Below the pieces are notes generated by a model that was not told the origin of the DNA, searched no databases, and worked only from the letters and a program-made list of their open reading frames with translations. From NCBI GenBank assembly GCA_041667115.1, contig JBAYFO010000004.1, positions 57,871 to 121,870 of the forward strand: a stretch of 64,000 bases of DNA, in the 5' to 3' direction. This document shows, in pieces, positions 50,959 through 60,852 of this stretch. Every line of letters starts with the position of its first letter. The first letter of the stretch is position 1. Both the position numbers and the translations under genes were made by a program. This DNA is from UBA1563 sp041667115. Its GTDB lineage: Bacteria; Bacteroidota; Ignavibacteria; Ignavibacteriales; Ignavibacteriaceae.

Positions 50959-52299
50959 TTATTTCCAATTTCGTTGGAACATGTAATAAACTAATCTTGG
51001 TCTCCATTCATCAAAGCCGTCATTATTTGCATCCGGTGTAACTGCTATTACTCCCCACCATTCTTCGTTTGAATAACCATCAGGATGTGCGCCTGTGGCA
51101 TAACCGCCATAATCATGACTTTGATCATCACCGGCTTTCCACCATTCGTCTGTGTACTCAAAAACAGTTGCGCCGACCACAACATTACTTGCGGAGATGA
51201 TCTGCGACCAATTCAAACTATCAAACGCGGCTTGAGTCGATTCATATTCTTGTTTTGTACGATTATCTAGCGCATCGATTCCATATTCGGTTATTACCAA
51301 AGGTTTATTTGATTTCGTGCGGAATGTATCAAACTTTGGCGTAAGATTAATCTCATAAATATTTGTCGCCCAGAGATCAACATAAGAAAGCGCTGCATCG
51401 TCCGCGTTCATCGAAACGTTTCCAATGTTATAAATATTCCCGTTATTAATACAAACCGGGTGATATTTTTCTCCCTCAATTTGATATGCTACAATTGCAA
51501 GTTCCTGGCAAAGCGAGTACCAATAAGGAGTGTTACCGTTCTGATAATTTTGTTCGTTGCCGAGATTCCACATTAACACTCCAGGGTTGTTTTTAAGGTC
51601 AACTACCATTTTTGCAAAATCATCTTTCACCTGTTGACGAATTGCCGGTTGAGATAGATCGTAACTTGTTTCAACCCAAAAGCCAGCTATTACACGAATA
51701 TTTTGCGCAGCCATTTTTGTAAGCATTGTTTTGCCGGGAACTCCATAAGTGCGTACCGTATTCGCATTCATTGCTTTTAAATGTTGAATACTCCTATCCT
51801 CAAGTGCGGAGGTTATCGGTTTGCCGCCAATCGGAGTAATTGAATAAGAAACTCCTTTTACATAATAAGGTTGATATATTCCGTCGCCGTCAAAATCAAC
51901 TTCAAGCTTTTTATTGTTGATACGAACGGCTCCGGTGCTTAACGGCTTTACCGTTGGAACGTTATAAGTTTTCAAAGTTAAAACCGGATTGATAGTTGAG
52001 TAACCGTTAATTGCCGAAGGAACTTCCGCCAGATATGTTTCATATCCTATATGTTCAACTTTAAGAGTATGTTTGCCGGAAGGAAAATCTTTTAGTGTGA
52101 ATTGTCCCTGTTCGTTGGTTAAAACTCCTTCATACGTTTGCGCGGTCGACAAAGAAACTTTCGCGTTGCTTACAACTTCTCCGCTGCCATTTTTAACCAC
52201 GCCGGATATAGTTGTTGGATTTTGATATTCTTCTGTCTTTGGATCAGTGGCGCAACCGAAATATGTTGTTAGAACAAGTAAGAGCAATAACTTTTTCAT
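50959..52299 (-). CDS. Lipoprotein with a carboxypeptidase-regulatory-like domain and a GH-A clan (GH2-like) TIM barrel
   Basis: 446 residues, lipobox Y-F-G-C-A near residue 16. About residues 30-110 are a beta-sandwich of the CarboxypepD-regulatory type (S-G-V-V-K-N-G-S-G-E). A TIM barrel follows, with catalytic-acid G-N-E-Q-N near residue 245 and nucleophile I-T-E-Y-G near residue 340. That glutamate pair fits clan GH-A, with closest look to GH2 or glucanosyltransferase-type enzymes. Probably cuts or rearranges beta-glucan-like chains. Substrate unproven. Confidence 0.75.
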   Translation of the reverse strand: MKKLLLLLVLTTYFGCATDPKTEEYQNPTTISGVVKNGSGEVVSNAKVSLSTAQTYEGVLTNEQGQFTLKDFPSGKHTLKVEHIGYETYLAEVPSAINGYSTINPVLTLKTYNVPTVKPLSTGAVRINNKKLEVDFDGDGIYQPYYVKGVSYSITPIGGKPITSALEDRSIQHLKAMNANTVRTYGVPGKTMLTKMAAQNIRVIAGFWVETSYDLSQPAIRQQVKDDFAKMVVDLKNNPGVLMWNLGNEQNYQNGNTPYWYSLCQELAIVAYQIEGEKYHPVCINNGNIYNIGNVSMNADDAALSYVDLWATNIYEINLTPKFDTFRTKSNKPLVITEYGIDALDNRTKQEYESTQAAFDSLNWSQIISASNVVVGATVFEYTDEWWKAGDDQSHDYGGYATGAHPDGYSNEEWWGVIAVTPDANNDGFDEWRPRLVYYMFQRNWK

Positions 52300-52330
52300 T
52301 TTTTCCTTTAGATAATTTTTAAAACTATAG

Positions 52331-52360
52331 CACGCAGATTCCGCGGATCAAACGGATTTT
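52331..52360. repeat. GATTCCGCGGATCAAACGGATT word repeat
   Basis: ACGCAGATTCCGCGGATCAAACGGATTT shows related words at about 9-base steps in the spacer before the GH-A lipoprotein gene. A common-looking intergenic filler; low weight. Confidence 0.3.
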
Positions 52361-52380
52361 TGTATCCATTTTGAAAAATT

Positions 52381-54618
52381 TTAATCCGTCAACTCAAATC
52401 CGTCTTCAAGACATTCAACAGAATTTGTTCCAACGAAAACTTTAAATGTTCCCGGTTCAGAAACAAAGTTCATGTTTATATCATAGAATTTCAAATCAGC
52501 CTCGGTCAAGGTAAATTCAACGAGTTTCGATTCACCTTTCTTCAAGAAAATTTTCTGGAATCCTTTCAACTCTTTAACGGGTCTGGTAACGGAGCCAACT
52601 AAATCGCGAAGGTAAAGCTGCACAACTTCCTCACCATCATAGCTGCCGTTATTTTTTACTTTCACAGAAATTTTTAACGGATCAACTTTAGAAATTTTCT
52701 TAGCAGATAACTTCAGATTATCATACACAAATTTAGTATAACTCAATCCATATCCGAAAGGATAAAGGGGTGTATTGGCATAATCAATATAAAACGAGGT
52801 ATACTGCGGATTGCTTGGATTGTAGGGTCTTCCGGTGTTTTTGTGATTGTAATAATAGGGAACTTGACCAACGTACCGCGGAAAAGTAACGGGTAATTTG
52901 CCTCCCGGATTGACATCGCCAAACAAAACATCGGCAATTGCACTCCCGGATTCAATTCCAAGAAACCATGTTTCCATAATTGATGAAACATGTTCGTTAA
53001 GCCAGTTAATTGTAAGCGGTCGACCATTCATTAAAACAGCAACAAGAGGTTTTCCGGTTTTATAAATTTCTTCTGCAAGCTCCTCTTGTACGCCCGGCAG
53101 ATCAAGTGTTGCGCGCGACTTTGCCTCGCCGCTCATATCCAAACTTTCGCCTAAGACTAAAATTACAACATCTGCTTCTTTGGCGGCATCAACAGCTTTT
53201 GCGAAACCATCTTTTGAATTGTCGTTGATGGAACAACCTTGTTCAAAAAGAATTTTAGTTTTTGTTCCTAGTTTGTTTTTTAATCCTTGAACTACGGAGA
53301 TTACTTCTTTTGCATCTCCTTGCTGGTTCCAGGGTCCAAGCGGGTCAGTAGTTGAATTTGCAAGCGGTCCGATAAGTGCGATGGTTTTAAGTTCTTTCTT
53401 TAAAGGAAGAAGTCCGGTTTCATTTTTTAAAAGAACAATTGATTTTTGAGCAACCTCAAGTGCGGCAGCTTTCATTTCTTTGCTGAGAATTGTTTCCTTT
53501 TCACGTTCGGCATCGCAATATTTAAAAGGATCATCGAACAGACCGAGACGAAATTTAATTCTTAAAACCCTTCGAACACTTTCATCAAGAGTTTTTGGAG
53601 ACACTTTTCCTTCCGCAATTAAGGCACCTAAAAAATTTGTATAAGAACTTGCTTCCATATCCATATCAAGTCCGGCATTTAGAGCCAGTTCACCGGCTTG
53701 TTTCAAATCTTTCGCAACGCCGTGGGGAATCAACTCCCCGATAGAATTCCAATCGCTAACAACAAAGCCATCAAACTTCCATTCGTCTCGTAAAATTTTT
53801 GTAAGCAGTTGATGATTAGCTGAGGAAGGGACTCCTCCAATTTCATTAAAGGAAGCCATGAGTGTTGCCGCACCTGCATCTACGGCGGCTTTAAAAGGTT
53901 TTAAATAAACATCTCTAAATGTTCTTTCCGAAAAATCAACGGTGTTATAATCACGACCACCTTCAGCGGCGCCGTAACCGGCAAAATGTTTTAGACATGC
54001 GGCAATTGTATTATTGGCAGAAAGATCATTCCCTTGATAACCTTTTACGTGAGCAACCGCCATAGCGGAACCGAGGAACGGGTCTTCGCCGTTTCCTTCA
54101 ACAATTCTTCCCCAGCGCGGGTCGCGGGCAATATCAACCATCGGGTTGAATGTCCAATGAATTCCGGACGAAGATGCTTCGGTTGCCTGCATACGGGCAG
54201 ATTTTTCAACAACCGCCGGATCCCAGCTACTTGCTTCAGCAATCGGGACGGGAAAGGTGGTGCGAAATCCGTGAATAACATCTAAGCCGAAAATTAAGGG
54301 AATTTTTAATCGTGATTTTTCAAGAGCAATTTTTTGTAATTCTTTTGTTGTTTCGGCGCCAAAAATATTTAAGAACGAACCGACTTTTCCTTGAGCGATC
54401 AATTCTTTGTTTCCCGCTTTTGGCTTTGTTGAATGTGAACCGGTGTCCCAATCGCCGGTGAATTGTACAAGCTGCCCGATTTTTTCTTCTTGTGTCATGA
54501 GTGCTAAAACGGAATCAACTCGTTCTTCTATTGTTTTTATGCTTTGAGAGAGAATGTTTTTTTGAAAAAGTAAAAACAACAAAGAGAGAAATAGGAGAGA
54601 CGATTTGTTAAGCTTCAT
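52381..54618 (-). CDS. bglX: GH3 beta-glucosidase
   Basis: 745 residues, signal peptide then the GH3 two-domain barrel plus fibronectin-like C-terminal domain. The nucleophile motif is G-F-V-V-S-D-W-N-S near residue 288. K-H-F-A-G-Y-G and P-R-W-G-R-I-V-E-G-N-G-E-D are the family's active-site segments, and the C-terminal G-Y-G-L-S-Y-T is present. Periplasmic, releases glucose from beta-glucans or cellobiose-like sugars. First gene of the glycan block. Confidence 0.92.
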   Translation of the reverse strand: MKLNKSSLLFLSLLFLLFQKNILSQSIKTIEERVDSVLALMTQEEKIGQLVQFTGDWDTGSHSTKPKAGNKELIAQGKVGSFLNIFGAETTKELQKIALEKSRLKIPLIFGLDVIHGFRTTFPVPIAEASSWDPAVVEKSARMQATEASSSGIHWTFNPMVDIARDPRWGRIVEGNGEDPFLGSAMAVAHVKGYQGNDLSANNTIAACLKHFAGYGAAEGGRDYNTVDFSERTFRDVYLKPFKAAVDAGAATLMASFNEIGGVPSSANHQLLTKILRDEWKFDGFVVSDWNSIGELIPHGVAKDLKQAGELALNAGLDMDMEASSYTNFLGALIAEGKVSPKTLDESVRRVLRIKFRLGLFDDPFKYCDAEREKETILSKEMKAAALEVAQKSIVLLKNETGLLPLKKELKTIALIGPLANSTTDPLGPWNQQGDAKEVISVVQGLKNKLGTKTKILFEQGCSINDNSKDGFAKAVDAAKEADVVILVLGESLDMSGEAKSRATLDLPGVQEELAEEIYKTGKPLVAVLMNGRPLTINWLNEHVSSIMETWFLGIESGSAIADVLFGDVNPGGKLPVTFPRYVGQVPYYYNHKNTGRPYNPSNPQYTSFYIDYANTPLYPFGYGLSYTKFVYDNLKLSAKKISKVDPLKISVKVKNNGSYDGEEVVQLYLRDLVGSVTRPVKELKGFQKIFLKKGESKLVEFTLTEADLKFYDINMNFVSEPGTFKVFVGTNSVECLEDGFELTD

Positions 54619-54995
54619 AATATGCTCGCATGTTATTGAAAGTTGCCGGAATTTGACGGTTAAAGTTATCTAAAACCAAAATTTCTTTATCGAAAAACAG
54701 GACAAATTTTATGCCTTAACAAAGCTGCAAATAGAGAAAATTCTTTAACTTCAACAAAAGAAATGTACGAGTGTTTTATTACTCTAATAAGAAAAGTGTT
54801 ATTGAATTAATAAAAACCGGGAATTGTATTGCCGGTTTTGATAGTCATGAATCATTTGCGGTTAAAGTTTAGAACGGTGAAAGCGTGAAGAATATGGGAA
54901 TCAGCCAAAATTAAGAAACCATTTTAATCGAATGTTTGTTATAATTAATATCAGTATAAACCAGAAACATTATCAAAATTTCCTTTGAGGATAAA
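54619..54995. other. Spacer between bglX and msrB
   Basis: 377 bases with no gene. It holds a promoter candidate for bglX (54728-54757) and a hairpin AAAACCGG/CCGGTTTT at 54813-54839 without a strong T-run. The rest is AT-rich with nothing recognised. Confidence 0.5.
54728..54757 (-). promoter_or_regulatory. Promoter candidate of the glycan operon
   Basis: On the minus strand TTG (54757-54755), a 19-nt spacer and TCTATTTG (54735-54728, one mismatch to TAnnTTTG), about 110 bases before the bglX ATG. Confidence 0.4.
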
Positions 54996-55553
54996 ATGAC
55001 AAACAGAATGATTTTACCGGTTGTTTTATTTGTAACTTTTTTTTTCGTTCTTTACTTCACCTATCCTTTAAAAGGAATTTCGACTACCGCAACAACAAAT
55101 TATTTGTTGCTCGACTCACTAACCAGCAAGGATGGATCGTCAATGGAAGAAGTAACTAAAAGCGATGAAGAATGGAAGAAACTTTTAACTCCCGAACAAT
55201 ACAAAGTACTTCGTGAGAAAGCAACTGAGCGTCCTTTTACAGGGTTGTATTGGGATAACCACGAAAAGGGTACTTACAAATGCGCGGCGTGTGGTGCACA
55301 GCTTTTCTCTTCCGATACAAAATTTGATGCAGGCTGCGGTTGGCCTAGCTTTTACGACGTCTCTTCAAGTTCGGCAATTGAATTGAGAAAAGATACGAGT
55401 TTGGGAATGATCCGGTTTGAAGTGATTTGTAAAAAATGTGGATCACATTTGGGACATGTTTTTAACGATGGACCTGAACCGACACATTTGCGATACTGCA
55501 TAAATTCGGCTTCATTGAATTTCGATAAAGAAGAAAACCCCGCTGGGAAATAA
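54996..55553 (+). CDS. msrB: Peptide-methionine (R)-S-oxide reductase, membrane-anchored
   Basis: Repairs oxidised methionine. 185 residues: an N-terminal hydrophobic segment (residues 5-25) predicts export, then the MsrB domain with both zinc pairs (C-A-A-C and C-K-K-C), C-G-W-P-S-F, G-H-V-F-N-D-G-P and the catalytic R-Y-C-I-N-S. GAGG precedes the ATG. Confidence 0.93.
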   Translation: MTNRMILPVVLFVTFFFVLYFTYPLKGISTTATTNYLLLDSLTSKDGSSMEEVTKSDEEWKKLLTPEQYKVLREKATERPFTGLYWDNHEKGTYKCAACGAQLFSSDTKFDAGCGWPSFYDVSSSSAIELRKDTSLGMIRFEVICKKCGSHLGHVFNDGPEPTHLRYCINSASLNFDKEENPAGK

Positions 55554-55564
55554 CAGAAATAAAA

Positions 55565-55640
55565 TTCCAAAACGCAAAAAACAAAATTCAATTTAGGTTT
55601 TGCTTTTCATTTATTGTTTGGGATTTGTTCTTTGGAATTT
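55565..55640. repeat. ORF-less inverted heptamer element after msrB
   Basis: Plus strand CAAAACG, CAAAAAA, CAAAATT, CAATTTA start at 55569, 55576, 55583, 55590. The minus strand of the right arm reads CAAAGAA, CAAATCC, CAAACAA inward, again on 7 bp, and both arms begin AATTCCAAA. This is the arrangement around the carA/carB insertion without a gene inside. It also forms the only likely transcript end between msrB and the convergent U32 gene. Confidence 0.65.
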
Positions 55641-55661
55641 TTGTCCAGCATTCTTCTTCGC

Positions 55662-57503
55662 CTAATAATAGATTTCCATTTCACATTTTTGGCAGTTAAA
55701 ATGTAATCTGTATTTTTGTTTGCCATCGTTCAAGTAGAGAGGCTCTTTCATAGCGGTGGTGGTTGGATATTCATTTTTAAATGGACAAAGATGAAGTTCT
55801 TCTTTAATACAATATTTTGTAGTCATTATCTTCTTACCATTGAACTCTTCTAGTTTTTCAAATCCGTTTTCAATAGTCTCGACACCATGTTTTTTATAAA
55901 ACTCTTTGGCTTTTTCATTAACTACATTTCCAAGGTAAGTTAAGGTTTTAACGGGAAAGGGGACCGAATTATTTTTTCTTTCAAATTTTTGTGCCGGATA
56001 ATTTTTAATTCTCTCTTCAAGAAGAAGTTGCAAAATTGTTCTCCTCAATTCATTCCATTTTGAAACGGGAAGAACAATAGCTTTGCCGGATTTTATAGCA
56101 ACACTCTCAATAGTAAATATTGTTCCACCCGATTTTTTAAATTGATTTTCCATAACCGCGATTGTTTTGGGCGAATCTTCCGGTTCAATTAGCTCGATAA
56201 TTTCGCTTAACGAGACATTGTTTCCGTCCTCATCTGTAGCAGAAATCATCAACTTCTCTCCGTCGATTTGAACTTCAATATTGCAGCTGATTTTTCTTTT
56301 TGTTTCGTCTTTCGATAATTCTTTTATGAATTGATGATCGTGATTGCGGTAAATTTTTACACCAGGGAATAAATCCTCTAATTCTTTTGTAAAGATTTTA
56401 TTTTTTTCTCCCCGGTTTACATTCATTCCTGTTAAAATGTTTTGCTCATTAAAATAACAGATGCCGTCACCGTTTACAAGATTTTCTTCCGTCTCAATTT
56501 CAAAAAAATTTTTCCCGATTTTTTTCACTACTCCAACAAATTTTCCAATTGATTTGGGCGTACCAAAAGAAGCCATTTCTTTCTCCCCGCCATTTAGAAA
56601 ATATTCGGTGTAACCCCGATTAAAAGTTTTTTCGGGATCAGGAATAAAAGAATAGTTAATCTTTCCGCTGGAGGCTTTTATAAAAGATGAATCATTTAAA
56701 AGAATTTCATCCAACTTTTGACGATAGTAAGCCGTTATGTTTTTTACATAATAAACATCTTTCAGTCTTCCCTCAATTTTGAAAGAAGTTATTCCTTCAT
56801 CTATCAACGAGCGCAAGTGAGCGGATAAGTTCAAATCTTTAAGCGAAAGCAAAAAAGCTTCATCCTTAATAATTTTTCCGTTGGAATCTTCAAGCGAATA
56901 GAGCATCCGGCACGCTTGCGAACACTCGCCACGGTTTGCGCTTCTGCCTGTTGTGGCAAAGCTGAAATAACATTGCCCGCTGTAGCTAACACACAATGCG
57001 CCGTGAATGAAAAATTCCAAATCAACATTCGTATTTAATTTTATTTCATTTATCTGCTCAAGTGATAACTCGCGGGCGAGAATAATTCTTTGCAACCCGG
57101 ATTGCTCAAGAAATTTTATTTTCTCAATTGAATAATTGTTTGTTTGTGTAGAAGCGAAAAGCGGTATTGGAGGCAAATCCATTTCGAGGACCGACATATC
57201 CTGGATAATGATCGCGTCAACACCGGCTTCATACAATTGATGAATTAACTTCTGAACTTCATCCAATTCATCATCATACAAAATTGTATTTACCGTAACG
57301 TAAACTTTTGCCCAATATTGATGAGCATATTGAACAAGTTTTTCAATATCGTGCAAAGAATTGCCGGCAGCTGCGCGGGCTCCAAATTTCGGTGCACCGA
57401 TATAAACTGCATCGGCGCCGCAATTGATAGCGGCAATTCCTCCTGTTAAATCTTTTGCCGGAGAAAGGAGTTCAATCTGTTTTAGTCTGTTTTTTTGTTC
57501 CAA
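55662..57503 (-). CDS. U32-family peptidase (RlhA-like)
   Basis: 613 residues. The U32 core is clear: E-L-L-S-P-A-K-D near residue 10, D-A-V-Y-I-G near 32, then F-I-H-G-A-L-C-V-S-Y-S-G-Q-C-Y near 166 and R-G-E-C-S-Q-A-C-R, with cysteines for an iron-sulfur cluster. Long U32 proteins of this kind include RlhA, which hydroxylates 23S rRNA C2501, and the length fits. The start is TTG (no clear ribosome site). Confidence 0.83.
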   Translation of the reverse strand: MEQKNRLKQIELLSPAKDLTGGIAAINCGADAVYIGAPKFGARAAAGNSLHDIEKLVQYAHQYWAKVYVTVNTILYDDELDEVQKLIHQLYEAGVDAIIIQDMSVLEMDLPPIPLFASTQTNNYSIEKIKFLEQSGLQRIILARELSLEQINEIKLNTNVDLEFFIHGALCVSYSGQCYFSFATTGRSANRGECSQACRMLYSLEDSNGKIIKDEAFLLSLKDLNLSAHLRSLIDEGITSFKIEGRLKDVYYVKNITAYYRQKLDEILLNDSSFIKASSGKINYSFIPDPEKTFNRGYTEYFLNGGEKEMASFGTPKSIGKFVGVVKKIGKNFFEIETEENLVNGDGICYFNEQNILTGMNVNRGEKNKIFTKELEDLFPGVKIYRNHDHQFIKELSKDETKRKISCNIEVQIDGEKLMISATDEDGNNVSLSEIIELIEPEDSPKTIAVMENQFKKSGGTIFTIESVAIKSGKAIVLPVSKWNELRRTILQLLLEERIKNYPAQKFERKNNSVPFPVKTLTYLGNVVNEKAKEFYKKHGVETIENGFEKLEEFNGKKIMTTKYCIKEELHLCPFKNEYPTTTAMKEPLYLNDGKQKYRLHFNCQKCEMEIYY

Positions 57504-57612
57504 GGGGCTTTTAATTCGTTTCTAAAAGGAAGCCGTTTATAACTTTTTTTTTAATAATTTTATAATCAAAATATAAACATTAAATATCATCCGAGCAGTA
57601 GAAGAAAGAAGT

Positions 57613-59403
57613 ATGAACCCGTTTCGTATAATTGTCATGTTTTTCATTTTTGTGATAAACCTTTATGCGCAAGACATAAATCTTTTGACCAACATTGAGA
57701 ACCGGCAGAAGCAAAGTCTAAATGGTCAATGGAAGATAATAATCGATCCGTACGAAACCGGATATTACAATTACCGTTATCAACCACGCACGGATGGATA
57801 TTTTGAGAATAGAAAACCAAAAGACAAGTCGGAATTAGTTGAATATGATTTTGATAATTCTGAAGAGCTTACCGTTCCGGGGGATTGGAATACACAAAAA
57901 GAAAAATTATTTCTTTACGAAGGGACAATCTGGTATAAAAAATCTTTTCAGTATAAAAAGAAAAACAACACACGTTCTTTCCTCTATTTCGGTGCAGTAA
58001 ATTACGAAGCTATTGTCTACGTGAATGGCAAGAAACTCGGCGAACATGTCGGTGGGTTTACTCCCTTCAATTTTGAAGCAACAAATGAACTTGTTGAAGG
58101 CGAGAATTTCGTTGTTGTGAAGGTTGATAATAAAAGAAAGCGCGAAGGTGTTCCCACACTAAATACTGATTGGTGGAATTACGGTGGCATTACCCGTGAT
58201 GTTGATTTAATTGATGTCCCAGATACATTCATCAAAGATTATTTCCTTCAACTGAAGAAAAATTCTTTAAACGAAATCTTCGGCTGGGTTCAACTCGAAG
58301 GGAAAGAAACACTTCAAGAAATCAAAATTGAAATTCCTGAAGTTAGAAAAACAATAAAAATAAAAACGGATGAAAACGGTTTTGCTGAATTTCATTTTTC
58401 TGTCGATTTAAAATTATGGTCTCCTGAAAACCCCAAAACCTATACGATAAAAATTATTTCGCAAACAGATTCAATTGAAGATAAAATCGGTTTTCGTTCA
58501 ATAGATACAAGGGGAAACGAATTATTACTAAATGGAAAATCAATTTTTCTTCGCGGTATTTCTTTGCATGAGGAAGCTCCGTTCGGCGGCGGAAGAGCAA
58601 ATTCCGAAAAAGACGCCGACACACTTTTAAATTGGGCGAAGCAGCTTGGCTGTAATTTTGTTCGACTTGCGCACTATCCGCATAACGAAAAGATGATTCG
58701 CAAAGCTGAACAACTTGGATTGTTGGTCTGGGCTGAAATTCCCGTTTACTGGACGATACTATGGGAAAACAAAGACGTACTTGCAAACGCCGAAAAGCAA
58801 TTGACAGAAATGATCACACGCGATAAAAATCGTGCACCGGTTATCATTTGGTCGGTTGCGAATGAAACACCGGTTGGTCAAACGCGGTATAATTTTTTAT
58901 ATCATCTTATTAAAACGGCAAAGGAGTTGGATCAAACACGATTGATAACTGCCGCGACGGAGATTCATTCCGAAAAAAATAAAATCACTTTAAGCGATTC
59001 GCTTAGTAACTTGCTGGACGTTATCGGCGTTAACGAATACATCGGTTGGTACGGCGGAACCGCTGAAGATGCGCCTAAAACAAGTTGGGAATCAAAATTT
59101 AACAAGCCGCTGATTATTAGCGAGTTTGGCGCTGATGCGAAATTCAATTTACACGGAGATGCGCACGACCGTTTTACCGAAGAATATCAAGCGAATGTTT
59201 ACGCTAATCAAATTGAAATGTTGAAGAAGATTCCTTTCCTGCGCGGAATGAGTCCCTGGATTCTTACTGATTTTCGTTCACCGAGAAGACCGCTTCCCGG
59301 AATACAGGATATGTATAACAGAAAAGGATTGATCTCCGACAAAGGAGAAAAGAAGCAGGCGTTTTATACACTGCAAAATTTTTACAGGAAAATGGTAAAA
59401 TAA
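57613..59403 (+). CDS. GH2 beta-galactosidase/beta-glucuronidase-like enzyme
   Basis: 596 residues with signal peptide (I-I-V-M-F-F-I-F-V-I-N-L-Y-A-Q). GH2 order: sugar-binding jelly roll (L-N-G-Q-W-K, D-N-S-E-E), immunoglobulin-like domain, then the TIM barrel with R-G-I-S-L-H-E-E near residue 313, the acid/base N-E in W-S-V-A-N-E near 420 and the nucleophile I-S-E-F-G-A near 498. Exported, cleaves a beta-linked sugar. Starts just after a divergent U32 gene and runs close to the xanthine dehydrogenase genes. Confidence 0.88.
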   Translation: MNPFRIIVMFFIFVINLYAQDINLLTNIENRQKQSLNGQWKIIIDPYETGYYNYRYQPRTDGYFENRKPKDKSELVEYDFDNSEELTVPGDWNTQKEKLFLYEGTIWYKKSFQYKKKNNTRSFLYFGAVNYEAIVYVNGKKLGEHVGGFTPFNFEATNELVEGENFVVVKVDNKRKREGVPTLNTDWWNYGGITRDVDLIDVPDTFIKDYFLQLKKNSLNEIFGWVQLEGKETLQEIKIEIPEVRKTIKIKTDENGFAEFHFSVDLKLWSPENPKTYTIKIISQTDSIEDKIGFRSIDTRGNELLLNGKSIFLRGISLHEEAPFGGGRANSEKDADTLLNWAKQLGCNFVRLAHYPHNEKMIRKAEQLGLLVWAEIPVYWTILWENKDVLANAEKQLTEMITRDKNRAPVIIWSVANETPVGQTRYNFLYHLIKTAKELDQTRLITAATEIHSEKNKITLSDSLSNLLDVIGVNEYIGWYGGTAEDAPKTSWESKFNKPLIISEFGADAKFNLHGDAHDRFTEEYQANVYANQIEMLKKIPFLRGMSPWILTDFRSPRRPLPGIQDMYNRKGLISDKGEKKQAFYTLQNFYRKMVK

Positions 59404-59445
59404 TTTTTGAAAGAATTACTTTTGGAGCACAAAATTTTTTAACAA

Positions 59446-60852
59446 ATGAAAAAGAAAATTCACTTTATATGTAATGATCAGGAGATCACGACTGAGCTGC
59501 ATCCGGCAACCACGGTTCTCGATTTTGTCCGCAAAAATATGCGCTTAACCGGAACAAAAGAAGGCTGCCGCGAAGGTGATTGCGGCGCATGCACGGTGCT
59601 TGTTGGTGAGCTGAACAAAAACGATGTTGATTATAAATCGATGAATTCATGCCTTCTTCCACTTGCTTCGCTTCACGGGAAGCATCTTGTTACAGTTGAA
59701 GGGATCAATCAGAAAGAATTGAATCCCTTGCAACATGCTTTTGTTGATGAGGGAGCTTCGCAGTGCGGATTTTGTACTCCGGGATTCTTAATGTCACTAA
59801 CAGGATATTTTCTTTCGAACGATGTCTATTCTGCCGAAGAAGCGATTAATTCGCTTGACGGAAACATATGCAGATGCACAGGTTACGCCTCCATAAAGCG
59901 TTCAACAGAAAAAGTTACGGCTGAAATAACGATGAACAAAAATCATTCATCTGTTAAAAAACTTTTGGAACTAAAAGTTCTTCCCGATTATTTCCTCGGG
60001 ATTCAAAAAAGATTAACTGCCATTCAACCCTTTATAAATGAGCCCACAAACGATGTCTTTGTTTCCGGTGGAACCGATTTATTTGTTCAGCAATGGGAAA
60101 AACTTTTATCAAGCGAAGTTCAATTTCTTCAACGAGATAATTTGGTTCCGGCAATCCGAATAGAAAATGATTTTTGTTTTATTGATGCGGGAACAACTGT
60201 TTCAGAGATCAAATCTTCGGCGTTATTAAATAAATATTTTCCACAGCTCGCGATTTATTTTCAATATTTCGGGTCGCTCCCGATAAGAAATCGCGCTACT
60301 GTTGGCGGAAACATTATCAACGCTTCTCCAATCGGAGACATGACAAATTTTCTTTTAGCTCTGGACGCACAGCTTCATTTAAAAGAAAAAGAGAATGAGC
60401 GAGTTGTTCTTCTAAAAAACTTTTACAACGGGTACAAACAATTCGATAAAAAAGAAAATGAAATTTTAATATCGATAAGTTTTAAACTCCCTGTGAAAAA
60501 TTCTCACTTCAACTATGAAAAAGTTAGCAAGCGGACATTTTTGGATATCGCAAGTGTCAACACTTCAATTTATTTAGAAGAAGATAATTTGCAAATAAAG
60601 AATGTTCATCTTTCAGCAGGCGGAGTTGCGCCTTATCCCCTTTATCTTTCAAAGACAAGGGAATTTCTTTTGAAGAAAACAATTTCTCCGCAATTGCTTA
60701 AACAAGCCGCTGAAATTATTGAAGCAGAAATCTCTCCAATAAGCGACGCGCGCGGTTCGGCTGAATACAAGCGGTTATTATTGCGCCAATTATTCTTCGC
60801 GCACTTCATAAAATTATTTCCGGAGATCATTTCGCTTGAGGAGGTTGTATGA
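59446..60852 (+). CDS. xdhA: Xanthine dehydrogenase small subunit (2Fe-2S and FAD domains)
   Basis: 468 residues. The first [2Fe-2S] motif is C-R-E-G-D-C-G-A-C-T-V near residue 42; the second reads C-G-F-C-T-P-G-F then C-R-C-T-G-Y. From about residue 190 a FAD domain follows: S-G-G-T-D-L-F-V, R-N-R-A-T-V-G-G-N-I-I. Passes electrons from the molybdenum subunit to NAD. Overlaps the large-subunit gene by 4 bases. Confidence 0.93.
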   Translation: MKKKIHFICNDQEITTELHPATTVLDFVRKNMRLTGTKEGCREGDCGACTVLVGELNKNDVDYKSMNSCLLPLASLHGKHLVTVEGINQKELNPLQHAFVDEGASQCGFCTPGFLMSLTGYFLSNDVYSAEEAINSLDGNICRCTGYASIKRSTEKVTAEITMNKNHSSVKKLLELKVLPDYFLGIQKRLTAIQPFINEPTNDVFVSGGTDLFVQQWEKLLSSEVQFLQRDNLVPAIRIENDFCFIDAGTTVSEIKSSALLNKYFPQLAIYFQYFGSLPIRNRATVGGNIINASPIGDMTNFLLALDAQLHLKEKENERVVLLKNFYNGYKQFDKKENEILISISFKLPVKNSHFNYEKVSKRTFLDIASVNTSIYLEEDNLQIKNVHLSAGGVAPYPLYLSKTREFLLKKTISPQLLKQAAEIIEAEISPISDARGSAEYKRLLLRQLFFAHFIKLFPEIISLEEVV

